Assembly: GCA_043228905.1 (NCBI GenBank)
Contig: JBHGNT010000008.1
Location: 18,414,001-18,478,000 of the forward strand
DNA: 64,000 bases
Reading direction: 5' to 3'
From: Azolla caroliniana
Lineage: Eukaryota; Polypodiophyta
This document shows, piece after piece, positions 27,591 through 38,220 of the stretch. Made by a program: the position numbers and the translations under genes. The notes beneath the pieces are model-generated. The model saw only the letters and a list, made by a program, of their open reading frames with translations. It made no database searches and had not been told where the DNA came from. Each line of letters starts with the position of its first letter. Positions within the stretch are counted from its first letter, which is position 1.

Positions 27591-30084
27591 CTCTGTCGAT
27601 GACCTGTGGCACAGGAGGTTGTGCCATATGAGCCAGAAGGGGATGCGAAAGCTTGCTGAGGACAACCTCATTCTGGAGGTGAAGAACGTGCAACTTGAGA
27701 AGTGCACTAATTGCTTGGCTGGAAAGCAAAGTCGAACATCTTTCCGAACGAGGCCCCCGATGAGGAAGAAAATGCCGTTGGAGCTCGTGCATACGGACGT
27801 ATGCTATGTGGAAACGAAGTTGCATGGTGGTTCATAGTATTTCGTGATCTTCATTGATGACTGTAGCAGGAAGTTGTGGGTTTTCGTGCTAAAGACAAAG
27901 GATCAAGTGTTATCCGTCTTCAAAGAGTTCCAAGTGAGGGCTGAGAGAGAAACCAGCCGAAAATAGAAGGTAGTCCAAGCGGACAATGGCGGAGAGTAGC
28001 GTGGACTGTTCTTGCCGAATTCAAGGAATCCGGCTCGAGTATATCGTGCTGAAGACGCCCGAGCTTAATGAGCTGGCCGAGAGAATGAACTAGACCGTAA
28101 TGGAAAGGGTTCGAAGTATGCTTGCACATGCTAAGTTACTGAAGACGTTCTGGGCTGAGGCACTGATGATGACAGCGTACGTGATAAACCGATCACCCTT
28201 AGTACCCTTGGACGGTGATATTCCACAAAGGGTGTGGAGTGGCAAACATGTATCGTATCGACATTTGAGGGTGTTCGGTTGTCTTGCTTATGTGCATATG
28301 GCAAAGGACTAGAGGGGGAAGTTGGACCCGAAATCTCAGCCATGCATATTTCTTGGCTACGACAATGATGAATTTGTCTATCGGCTATGGGACTTAGCCA
28401 AGAAGAAAGTGATTAGGAGCCGCGACATTGTCTTCATGGAGGAAAAGACAATAGTCGACTGGGAGATTGAGAACAAGTCTCCAACTACTGAATCGAACCG
28501 AGTCGACGCTCAACCGAATCGAGTAGAAGCCGAATCGATTGAAATCGAATTTGAGCCAGTGCCATGCAAGAGGAGATGGATTCCTTGCATGAGAACCACA
28601 CATATGAATTGACCGAATTGCCAAGAGGAAAGAAGGCACTTCGGAATAAATGGGTATGCAAGTTCAAACCTGGAGATGGCGGGAATCCACCCAGGTACAA
28701 TGCACGAATCGTCATGAAAGATTTCCAATAGAAGAAGGGTGTTGATTTCAACGAAATATTTGCCCCGGTCATAAAGATGACATCAATCCGAACCATGTTG
28801 AGCATCATGGCCAGCATGGATCTCGAAGTCGAGCTATTGGATGTCAAGACAACGTTTCTGCATGGTGATCTCGAAGAGGATATCTATATGCACAAGCCGG
28901 AAGGATTTGTAGAGAAAGGCAAAGAGAACCTAGTATGCCGATTAAAGAAGAGCTTGTACGGGTTGAAGCAAGCACCTCGACAATGGTACTGAAAATTCGA
29001 ATCCTTCATGATCGACAACGGGTACCACAAAACACAGGCTGATCACTGCGTATTTGTGAAGAAATTCGACGGAGGAGATTTCCTTATCCTTCTGTTGTAC
29101 GTGGATGACATGTTGATTGTCGGATGGGACCATACGAAGATCCAAGCGCTGAAGAATGCCTTGAGCAAATCATTTTTGATGAAGGATATGGGTCTGGCAA
29201 AGCAAATCCTAGAGATGCACATTGTTCAGGATTGAACAAAGAAATTGTTGTGGCTGTCACAAGAAAAATATGTGACAAAGGTGCTCCAGAGATTCGGCAT
29301 GGAAAGCGCGAAATCGGTCGGCTTGACATTGCCGACGAAATGCGAGCCAAGCAAAGAACAATGTTCGAAATCGAAAACCGAGAAGGCTGAGATGTCAAAG
29401 GTTCCTTATGCCTTGGCAGTCAGAATCCTGATGTACGAGATGGTATGTACCGGGTTGGACATAGGATACGCAGTCGTCGTAGTTAGCTGATATATGAGCA
29501 ACCTCGGAAGAGAGCATTGGGCTGCCGTGAAGTGGCTACTTCGGTATCTAAAAGGCACCTCGAACATGTGTCTTCGTTTTAGTTCAGGTAACCCCACATT
29601 GGAAGGTTATACTGACTCAGACATGTCGGTTGATGTGGATACCAACGGATCCATGTCCGGGTACGTAATGACTTATGGAGGGGGAGCCGTTTCGTGGTAG
29701 TCAAGGCTGCAGAAGGCCTGGCGCTGTCGACCACGGAAGCTGAATATATGGCCGCAACAGAAGCTGGCAAGGAAATCATATGGATGAAGGAGTTTATTGG
29801 TGAGTTGGGAATTTGGCTGGAGGAATTCCAACTCCATTGCGATAACTAGAGTGTCATCCCCCTTGCGAAAAATGTCGCCTACCACACAAGGATCAAACAC
29901 ATCCTAAGAAGATATCATTGGCTCTGAGAGCAAGTAGAAGAAAAGGAGTTTGTTCTAGTGAAGATCCACACAACCGAAAATGGATCGGATATGTTGACGA
30001 AGGTGCTATTAGCCGAAAAGCTAAACGCGTGCCGACAGAGAATCGGTTTGGTGAAGTACCCCATGTCGGAGTGAAGGGGGAGTT
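27591..30084 (+). pseudogene. Copia G integrase, RT and RNase H (decayed)
   Basis: Pre-integrase zinc domain (DLWHRRLCHMSQKGMRKLAE ... CTNCLAGKQSRTSF) at 27600-27750, integrase core remnants (LELVHTDVCYVETKLHGGS, IFIDDCSRKLWVFVLKTK, VVQADNGGE) and the tail SYRHLRVFGCLAYVHMAKD. RT has FAPVIKMTSIRTMLSIMASM, ELLDVKTTFLHGDLEEDIYM, LKKSLYGLKQAPRQWY and LLYVDDMLIVG near 29092-29124. RNase H remnants: YALAVRILMYEMVCTGLDIG, YTDSDMSVDVDTNGSMSGYV and ALSTTEAEYMAATEAG in shifted frames. At least eight stops. Tork-like copia; enzyme functions lost. The 3' LTR follows at 30085. Confidence 0.85.
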
Positions 30085-30632
30085 TGCTGGGAAACATGTC
30101 CCTCCGGATGGGAAGAGAAGTACCATGTTGGTGAGTATCTCGTCCTCGACCAAAATTGAAATTGAAATTGAAAATTGAAAACGAAAACCAAAATTGTTTC
30201 GGAAGACTATAATTGTAAATAGTAAAAAATGCCCCCTAGGGCTATACTTGTAAATAGCCAGAAAGTTGCTTTGGTTTATAAGAAACTAGGGGAAACCTTA
30301 TAGCTAGTGTGTAGTTGATCATTATTGAAATGTTAGAACGAGGTAGTTGCCTCTGTAACCGTGAGTGAGAGAGTGAGGTGTAACTCTATAGCCGTTTGTC
30401 AGATGAAGGAGAACTCGAGGACGCTACCTCCGCGTTCCGTATTTATACTTCCTCTCTACTATAGTGATTTGTTGTCTCGGGGTTTGTGGACCCTCGTGGT
30501 TTTTCCCATTTTGGGTTTTCCACGTAAAATATTGGTGTTTCTGCATCTCCATGTTTTTCTTGTTTGTGACTAGTTCTTGGCTTCTGCACACGCACGAACA
30601 TGAAACCAGTTGTGGATGGTCGATTCCTAACA
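30085..30632 (+). repeat. Copia G 3' LTR
   Basis: Begins TGCTGGGAAACATGTC right after the purine tract GTGAAGGGGGAGTT (30071-30084) and ends GATTCCTAACA at 30632. No second copy lies in the window; a 5' LTR would be to the left of position 1. Confidence 0.7.
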
Positions 30633-31250
30633 GTATCAGCTTCCCCTTGTATTCTTGCTTTCATTCCATATTTAATTACATTTTCCAAGGTTTGGAATTA
30701 TATCCATCTTGACCATGAGAGACACGTTCTCTTACTCATACCAATAATCGATCTGGTAATGCATAAACATGTGTGAGTTCACATTGGATCAAGAGTCTCT
30801 ACTCAAACACACACATATAGACATATGCACACACATATATCTATATTATAAACATACACATTCCTTGTTGGCCATTTTCATGTTTTTGCATTGACAATGT
30901 GGCTTATGATGAAATAACTTATTGTTGGCCAACTAACTCCACACAAATCATCAACAACATGTTGATCGCCATAGACATACCCCGAAGCATCTCTTATTTC
31001 ATTCAAAGGGGGTTTAAGACATCAAATTGCGGGGCGACATTGAGATTAGTTCTTCATTTGCTAAATTGTATGACTAAAACATGTAATTTTATCAAAAGCA
31101 ACACGTAATTAATGTACAATGCTGGAAAACGCCAAAATGTGTTTTGCATATGGTTGGAGGCAATTGAACTTTTGAAAGTCCATCAACTATTAGAAGGACA
31201 CATATCATAAATATAGTGTAAATTTTTAAAAAAACCATTGCCACCACCAC
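30633..31250. repeat. Duplicated flank 1 (3' side of the glycine-rich gene)
   Basis: About 85-90% similar by eye to 45958-46530, starting at CTTCCCCTTGTATTCTTG and running through TTCATGTTTTTGCATTGACAATG and CATAGACATACCCCGAAGCA. It lies on the 3' side of the minus-strand glycine-rich reading frame in both copies, so it may include its 3' UTR. No coding potential seen. Confidence 0.75.
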
Positions 31251-32060
31251 CAAAATCGCCACGATCGCCATGACCAACATCAAAACCACCGTTATTACCA
31301 TTACCAATGGGTTCAGTTCGGTTTCTTGTCCTTCAAACCAAACCAAACCATTTATTAATAATAAAAACCGAACCAAACTGTTTAAAATTTTTGAAGCCAT
31401 TTAAACCAAACTGTTTAAAGAATAGGAGAAACCAAACCGTTTACGAAAAATTTAAAACCAAACCAAACCGATTGATCTTAAATCAAAACCAAACCAAACC
31501 AAACCAAACCATTTTTTATTGATATTAATCTTCATACTTATTATAAATTTGTGTGAGAAAATCATCATAAATTTTGTCATCATACTTATCATAAATTTTA
31601 TCATTATACTTATAATATTTGATCATCATAAATGAAAAGGAGACTCTACATATAATGCATATAAAATTGAATAAGTTAAAACTAGAGTTTAAAATTAAAA
31701 GTTGAAAGTTAGAGCCTATAGGGAAAATTTATGAGTATTTTTTAACCTATAAACCTTTAAACCTTTAAACAAAATCACATAAACCGAAACCAATAAGCCG
31801 TTAAACCGGTAAATTCAAAACCGAACCGAAACCGATTAGTAACGTTTGAAACTAAACCAAACCATTTATTTATTTTCGAACATAGAAACCGTTAAGCCAC
31901 GGTTTATCGGTTCAGTTCGGTTTGAGTCGAAATCGGGCCCATTGCTAATTACTATCATTAAAACCACCATTGGTATTGAGATCGTAAGCAACATCAACAC
32001 CGTGGCCACCGAGACAGGTACAGTGTCGTGGCATGGCTCGCCTAGAAGCGTAGTGTTGCG
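31200..32060 (-). pseudogene. Glycine-rich protein remnant, copy 1 C-terminal part
   Basis: On the minus strand 31200-31312 reads GNGNNGGFDVGHGDRGDFGG then GGNGFFKNLHYIYD, and 31936-32040 reads GGHGVDVAYDLNTNGGFNDS. The two parts are separated by the AACCAAACC-type repeat at 31310-31935. The tail position relative to the duplicated flank matches the glycine-rich tail of copy 3 (46523-46640). It has no start codon here; the N-terminal part may be the remnant at 33081-33200. Decayed and interrupted. Confidence 0.4.
31310..31935. repeat. AACCAAACC-rich interspersed repeat
   Basis: AT-rich block bounded by two direct copies of GGTTCAGTTCGGTTT (about 31311 and 31909) and rich in ACCAAACCAAACC and AAACCGAACC runs. 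It interrupts the glycine-rich remnant. No protein coding. It may be a short non-autonomous element; I cannot name a family. Confidence 0.5.
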
Positions 32061-32720
32061 TAGACAAAAGATATCGTGAAAGTGAGGAAGGAATCACTGG
32101 GATTATGGATGGAAGAGACGAAAGCATAGAGATACAATAAATAGAGATCAACAAGATATGATAAGGTAGGATTTTTAAGGAATATAAGATATGGCAAGAT
32201 AAGATATAAAATGATATTTGAGAAAATGTAGGAAATTTATAATCATTATCATGGAAGAGTTACAAAATGGTTGCGAGCTTCGTTGGATCTTCGATTTTCG
32301 TCTCACAAAGTAACCGCTCTTCCCTTCCTTGATAGTACACCATAATCTTCCCTTCAATCTTTCGATGGGGATAAGACTCCAACCACCGCCCTTCCGTTGC
32401 GAGTTGAGGACCACAACCGCCAAGCTAGTTCTCTTTTAGTCTTTTGAAGATACCTCTCTCTCCCTCTTAGTTTATTATGACATATTATAATTCTCCCTTG
32501 ATCCAATATAATTCGATTCAATCTTATTTCTTCGTATCCTTGTGACTACATCCCCTTCTTTTTTATAGCAAAGGGATAGTCTTGCATGTGGTCCATGTGG
32601 CGCACATGCAGAGTGGCTCTTGCATGTGTGCTATATGGTGCACATGTAATACATTACAATGTTTACAGTATTTAATACAGTTCAAATAATACAACACGTG
32701 GGTCTTTAATATGTTGTCAG
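32061..32720. other. AT-rich stretch, no gene seen
   Basis: Short open frames only, none with recognisable similarity or a credible start context. A pyrimidine-rich stretch lies at 32330-32530. Confidence 0.5.
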
Positions 32721-32778
32721 TATTGGCTAAGTGGTAGTGATTGAGGCTCTCAAAGTTGAGGTTATGGGTTTGAGTCAT
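32721..32778 (+). repeat. tRNA-like (SINE-head-like) module 1
   Basis: TTGGCTAAGTGGTAGTGATT (A-box-like) then GGTTATGGGTTTGAGTC (B-box-like) 40 nt later. Similar to 32876-32932 and to the plus-strand module in the gypsy E LTR (52188-52255). Confidence 0.45.
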
Positions 32779-32875
32779 CTCTTGCGCATGTAATACAATT
32801 CTTTTTCTTTCTATATAATGTACTATAATTATTTATAAATAAACTATTTATATAGTTTACACATATATCATGAAT

Positions 32876-32932
32876 GTTGGCTAATTGGTAACATGTGAGG
32901 CTCATAAGGTGGAGGTTGTTAGTTTGAGTCCT
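32876..32932 (+). repeat. tRNA-like (SINE-head-like) module 2
   Basis: GTTGGCTAATTGGTAACATG, GAGGCTCATAAGGTGGAGG and TTAGTTTGAGTCC follow the same layout as 32721-32778, about 155 bp downstream. Confidence 0.45.
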
Positions 32933-33080
32933 ATTATTCACCTATATAATGTATAATATTATATAAAACACTATCAAGATTCTTTTTATTTTAGTTATGT
33001 ATTTATCTTATTGTAGACTTTTGATGTGAAGCTTTCGTACTTCACGACAACAGGCACCCCTCATAGGATAGCGGCTATGA

Positions 33081-33198
33081 CTAGTAGGGAGCTGGAGCTG
33101 ATGTTTGCTTGGGTGGAGCCGATGGTTCCTTGGCAGCACGACAACGGCTGCTACTACCCTTACCATGGCCACACAAGGCAAGAACAATGAAAATTGAA

Positions 33199-33200
<2 letters not shown>
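33081..33200 (-). pseudogene. Glycine-rich membrane protein, copy 1 N-terminal remnant
   Basis: Minus-strand TSIFIVLALCGHGKGSSSRC followed by RAAKEPSAPPKQTSAPAPY matches TSIFIILVLCHHGEGSNNCH in copy 2 (43140-43595). The upstream part, including the start, has been replaced by an (AT)n run at 33201-33244. A single hydrophobic segment is visible. Function unknown. Confidence 0.5.

Positions 33201-33244
<44 letters not shown>
33201..33244. repeat. (AT)n microsatellite
   Basis: 44 bp of pure AT, expanded in the coding part of the copy 1 remnant. Confidence 0.97.
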
Positions 33245-33247
<3 letters not shown>

Positions 33248-33865
33248 GCATTTGGATCAAATACATATTTTACTAATCTTCCATGTTTAGTATTTGGATG
33301 AATACATATTTCTAATATTCTGTGTTTACATAATATGTATTTCTAATATGCATTTGGATCAAATACATATTTTACTAATATTTCGTGTTCACCTTGACCT
33401 CAGGGGTTTCATGACGTGTGGTTTTGACTTTCATTTTCTTGAACCTTTCTTTTCTTTTCCGATCGGACCTCATTTTTCGCCGATCACTTGGCCTTGGAAT
33501 AGATATATATATACATACATGTAGTCTCACAATTCGCGATTGTGTGTATATACTATATATATGTACACGCTTGCAGATAATCCCGCCACAAGAGGATTTT
33601 CTCTCTTTTTGTTTAACACGTATTCCGGGTCCTAACTCCTCTCGCAAGTCCTACGTCAGGCCCGTAGAGTTCATCCGTTCCAATGATAAGAGAATACTGA
33701 GGGAAATATGGAATTATATCATCAACAACTTACATGGGCTTTTTGTGAGATTTGTTATAAACCATATTTCTAGAAGTAGAGTACAACACATTCCATTGTG
33801 GGGAGATATTACTATACCTACTACGCATGATCAAATATACTTTGTTTGATGTAGTTTGCTTCTCA
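33245..33865. repeat. Duplicated flank, 5' side of glycine-rich gene, copy 1
   Basis: Shares ordered blocks with 43660-44095 and, for its first half, 46865-47225: TTGACTTTCATTTT, GCCACAAGAGGATTT, CCGGGTCCTA, and for copies 1 and 2 also GTACAACACATT and GGGGAGATA. The orientation suggests the promoter or 5' UTR side of the minus-strand gene. Confidence 0.65.
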
Positions 33866-34684
33866 TAAGTATTTCACAACTTTGCCCATAATCTCATAGC
33901 AAATGTCATAGCCCAAAACTATGACTTTTGCTTTCTTCCTATCTTTCTTTTGTCTCTTTTTTAACTCCATGTAATAGAGTCGAGAATCTTCTTGTTGTAC
34001 TTACACACCCTCATAAACTTGCTAGGGCTTATCAAATTTTAATATTACATATATTTCGCCTATTTTGTGCAAATCCTTGTCCAAGTATCTGGTACGAAGG
34101 CTTCGCCACAAGGATTGTGTTGAAAATTTCAGCTAGGAATTCCAAGCTTGGTAGACAAAGTTAGCTCAATTGATGTATAACAAATCACCAAACTATCTTG
34201 CAGGTAAGCTCGTCATGTTTGTATGAAGGCTCACGATGAACTTTTCAGATTTCGATTCCGACCTCCAATTAGGGTATGGTACCAGTAACACTAAGGTGTT
34301 TAAAAAACTATGGGGGTGACATAAAATGCCTTTACTTGATGTCTATTTCGAAACAAGAATTCTTATTGAGAAACCATGGATAATCAAGTATTACATCAAG
34401 ACGGCATGACAATGGCGATGACCTATGGTAGGATACCTATTGTAGCAAGTCGCGCTGACATGGTACAGGTTACCGACTACAAAAAAAATAAATTAAATTT
34501 AAAAAATAATAGTAAAAGAAATAATTAAATAAAATTATATAAATCGTAAAAAAAGGATAAGAACAAAAAGGTATATATATATATATTATACATGCATATA
34601 TAAAAAAATTTGAATAAATTTATTTATTTATTTTGAAATAAAAATAAATAAAACCTCATGTTATAATTGTTGGTTTAATGACGA
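33866..34684. other. AT-rich intergenic stretch, nothing recognised
   Basis: No coding, repeat or RNA feature could be supported. The last four bases (34681-34684, ACGA) are the likely left target duplication of the J LTR pair. Confidence 0.5.
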
Positions 34685-35575
34685 TGTCGTGAAAATCTGC
34701 TAGTAAGTGCAGATCGTGAGGCGAAACCACCGGGGTTCTGGACCGGAAGGATTTAGGGCTTAATGCTTAATGCATTTTAAGCTTAAAGACGAGAGATTTC
34801 CCTCTAATAAGAGTAAATTGGTAGTATAAGAGATCAAATAACAGTTAATTACATTTATGCATAAGCAAATCTTCGAGTAGGAGATTATGTGAGATTAAAT
34901 AATACTTAATTATTCTTATGAGTAAGAAGGATTAGAGTAAGCAATCATGAATAACACTTAATTTTACTTATACATAAGGAAAATTTAAAGAAAGAGATCA
35001 TGAGAGAGGAAACATGGAAAGCTTTTTATTACTAAATCATCACTATAATGGATCAATTTTGTTACATGATTTATTTTTTCTATCCCCTTTTAGGGTATAA
35101 GAGTATGAGAGAGAAAACATAAATATTTTCTTCTTCAAATCCCACCCCCCCTTCTTCTTAAAATAAGCTCTTATTTATATGTTTAGGATTGCTTGCTTGC
35201 TTCCTTTCTTTCTTTTTCCTAAAAGTTTCTCTATATGAGTCGAGTTTTCTTTTTATCACTATTTCTGTTCCGTAACGTCAAATCTAACATGCAAGATAGT
35301 CTTAGAAAGCTATTTCTGTTAGATTTCTTATGCATCTTTCCTTTTCTAATTTGGACATTGGACGAGGAAATTACGAGCTTTTTACTCGACCTTGCTCCTC
35401 ATATCCACGGTTAGCTTTTCTTTTCCTATCTTTTTCTCTACTTTTGAAAACTGCTTCTAACTCTTTATCCTTTCATTTATTACTATAGTTGATTTAACAA
35501 CATTAGTTTATTTGGGCTACTATTTTATTCTCTTTTGAGGGTGGTTTCGCACTATGTGTCGAAAACATCACGACT
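34685..35575 (+). repeat. J1: LTR-like unit
   Basis: Begins TGTCGTGAAAATCTGC and ends GAAAACATCACGACT, close to the TGTCGT...ACGACA ends of gypsy B, C and D. Internal sequence from about 35140 (AAGCTCTTATTTATATGTTTA) to the end matches J2 at 42445-42860. Its U3 has about three AT-rich units of near 57 bp (34820-34990). It directly precedes J2 with 6 bp between. Confidence 0.7.
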
Positions 35576-35689
35576 TTATTATGTCGTGAAAATCCGTCAC
35601 TATGTGCGGATCATGAGGTGGAACTGACAGGGTTATGGATGGGAAGGAAATAGGGCTCACACCCACAACACAAGGAAGGTTTACACAAA

Positions 35690-36470
35690 CAAGGCTCGAG
35701 TATTCGAACGTCTTTGTGAAAAGGAGAGGTGCATGGGCAAGCCCAAATCAACCCCTAGTCACAAGGCGAACGAATGCATGTGAGGAAGGCTTACACACGG
35801 ACACACAAGGAAAAGGCTTACTTACACACACGAGAGACAGAGTTTCGAATGCCTTTGTGGAAAGTGAGGTGCATGGGCAAGCCTGAACGCTCCCTTGTTA
35901 CAAGACACGCGAGCACACAAGCAAGGTTTACACACGGGAGACACAATTTCGAACGCCTTTGTGAAAGGAGAGGTGCATGGGCAAGCCCGAACGCTCCCTT
36001 GCCACAAGTCGCAGGAACACACAAGCAAGATTTACACATGGGAGGCACAATTTCGAACGCCTTTGTGAAAGGAGAGGTGCATGGGCAAGCCCGAACGCTC
36101 CCTTGCCACAAGTCGCACGAACACACAAGCAAGGTTTACACTAACACACAAGCCACAATTTCGAACGCCTTTGTGAAAGGAGAGGTGCATGGGCAAGCTC
36201 GAACGCTCCCTTTCCACAAGTCGCACGAACACACAAGCAAGATTTACACTAACACGCAAGACACGTAAGTTTAAATGCCTTTGTGAAAGGAGAGGTGCAT
36301 GGGCAAGCACGAAACGCTCCCTTGTCACAAGACACACAAACAAATAAGCACAAACAACGATAACATATAAGGCACGTAGGTTTGAATGCCTTTGTGAAAG
36401 GAGAGGTGCATGGACAAGCCCGAAATGCTCCCTTGTCACAAGACACACAAACAAATAAGCACAATCAAGA
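35690..36470 (+). repeat. Minisatellite of about 107 bp in J2 U3
   Basis: Seven diverged units marked by GCCTTTGTGAAAGGAGAGGT and GCATGGGCAAGC, starting near 35703, 35840, 35946, 36052, 36160, 36270 and 36380. Reading frames cross it in both strands only because the unit is repetitive. Confidence 0.9.
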
Positions 36471-36713
36471 TTTGCACATAAGACAAGTAGATGAAAGAAA
36501 ACATTAGTTTATATCAATATAATAGATTCTTTTATAATATAAGAATCATGTTACAATGGGTTGGATGCGAATATAAAGGATTGTTTATAAAGGAATGGGG
36601 GAAGAGAGGTGGAGGAAAGAAAAGAGTGGAGTATATATCGAAGGAGTTTCTTTGGTGATGATGCCTCTCGATGTTGTTGACCTACTTCTTTTGCTTTCCA
36701 ATTAAGTACCCCC

Positions 36714-37130
36714 TGTCATGAATACATAAGCATCATGGCTTCACTTGGGCTTGAACCCAAGTCCTTGTAATACATAATCAAGAACCTAACCATTAGGATA
36801 GCATATGATTATATAAAATAATAAAAGCTACTTCCTATAATAGATTGATTATTGTAAATGTTCTGGAACATTCTAGAACATCCTAGAACATCTTAGAATA
36901 TTCTAGGTCTAGAACATTCTAGAACATTATAGAAATCGCTAGGCTATTCTATAGGAACCTATAAATATGGGCATACAATTCTTCTTAAACCAATTCAAAT
37001 CAACACCAGTCTTAAGCTTTCTTCAAATTTCTTGTATCCATCTTCATTCTATCTTACTAATACATTCATTCTTCTCGTGATCTCTTTACATATTTCTTCT
37101 ACCACTCTATCTTTTCTCTTAGTTCTAACA
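36714..37130 (+). repeat. Chromovirus H 5' LTR
   Basis: 417 bp, TGTCATGAAT to TTCTAACA. TATA box at 36960-36967. A minus-strand tRNA-like module lies at 36740-36805, and GAACATTCTAGAA-type repeats at 36860-36930. Confidence 0.93.
36740..36805 (-). repeat. tRNA-like module in H 5' LTR
   Basis: Minus strand: TATCCTAATGGTTAGG (A-box-like) and ACTTGGGTTCAAGCCCAAGT, a T-arm-like hairpin with a perfect 7-bp stem containing a B-box-like core. Copy in the 3' LTR at 42014-42080. Not a complete tRNA. Confidence 0.5.
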
Positions 37131-37132
37131 GT

Positions 37133-37144
37133 TTGATTCAAATT
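37133..37144 (+). promoter_or_regulatory. Putative self-priming site of chromovirus H
   Basis: Begins 2 nt after the LTR. Complementary at 10 of 12 positions to 36992-37003, which lies about 32 bp after the TATA box, and at 10 of 12 to the equivalent 3' LTR bases (42267-42278). Every mismatch is a transition. No TGG-type tRNA site is present. Confidence 0.45.
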
Positions 37145-37189
37145 TTCTCTCCCTCTCTCCCTTATCCTGCTCTAAAAACATCACGTAAC

Positions 37190-38220
37190 ATGGTTGCCAT
37201 CAACTCAGAAGAATATCTCACCCTTGTTGTAGAAATGGAGAATATTAAATCCAAGTTCGCATCTCTTGAATTAGAGAATCAACGTATTCTTGGGGATCTA
37301 CAAAAGGTTACTATTGAGAAGCAACAACAAGAAGAAGAGTTTACGTGATGGGTGCAACAATTAGAATCGACAATTGTAATTTTACAACAACAAAGGGTCG
37401 AAGGTCAAGGAAGTATTAAGGAGCCCAAAATCAGTCTCCCAACTAAATTCAATGGTTCAAGGGTGCATTTCCGAGGTTTCTTGAATCAAATGCGGTTGGC
37501 AATCCAAATGCATCCCACGCGTTATCCGACAGATGCATCACAAGTCGGGTTAGTGGGCACCTTATTGACTGGCATAGCGTTATCATGGTGTGCTCCATTA
37601 CTAGAGACAAATTCTCCTCTACTGCATAATTTCGAGGAGTTTGTCAAAGAATTTAAGGCTTGCTTCAGAGATACAGATGGGGCAAGAACGACAATCAACA
37701 AGATTCGTACACTACGTCAAGGTGATCAACCAACCTCAACATATGCAGCTAATTTTCGTCTCATCGCAAGCGATATTCCTTGGGATGAACAAGCCCTAAT
37801 GGAGCAATTTCGTTCCGGTCTTCGTAGTGATGTAAAGAACTTCTTACCTTTCCTGAGGATCCAAAATCACTTACAGAAGCTATTAGTCGAGCAATACGGT
37901 GTGATAATCGTCTTTTTGAGCGTCGATGTGAGCGACAACAACAAATAATAAGATCAAGATACACACCAACTTATGCATCAATAACGGTGCAATCGTCTCC
38001 AAGGCAAACATATAGCCCTGCTCCAACCCCAAGGCAAACACGTAGCCCAACCCCAATGGATAGGCCAACACCCTTGGAGATCGATATGACCCAACGTCGA
38101 GGACCATTGTCGGACGAAGAGAAGCAACGACACTGAGAAAACCGTCTGTGCTTATATTGTGGAGGTCCAGGACATATAGCCATTCATTGCTCCCGTAGGC
38201 CGAGACGTCAGGTAAATAAA
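37190..38220 (+). pseudogene. Chromovirus H gag
   Basis: ATG 37190 (MVAINSEEYLTLVVEM). A coiled-coil-like N-terminus is followed by a TGA at 37346-37348, then ISLPTKFNGSRVHFRGFLNQ, MHPTRYPTDASQVGLVGTLL, LHNFEEFVKEFKACF and SDIPWDEQALMEQFRSGLRS. A frameshift follows near 37855. The CCHC knuckle NRLCLYCGGPGHIAIHC lies at about 38139-38190. Gag builds the particle and binds RNA. Two defects make this copy non-functional, but all domains are present. Confidence 0.85.

Noticed and set aside
35818-36464. Cys-rich antisense frames (LVTRERSGLPMHLSF-type repeats)
   Set aside because: Explained by the 107-bp minisatellite in the J2 LTR. No start context or similarity supports a protein.
35690-36470. 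CRISPR-like array of spaced repeats
   Set aside because: Units are contiguous, diverged tandem copies without unique spacers, in a plant nuclear context.
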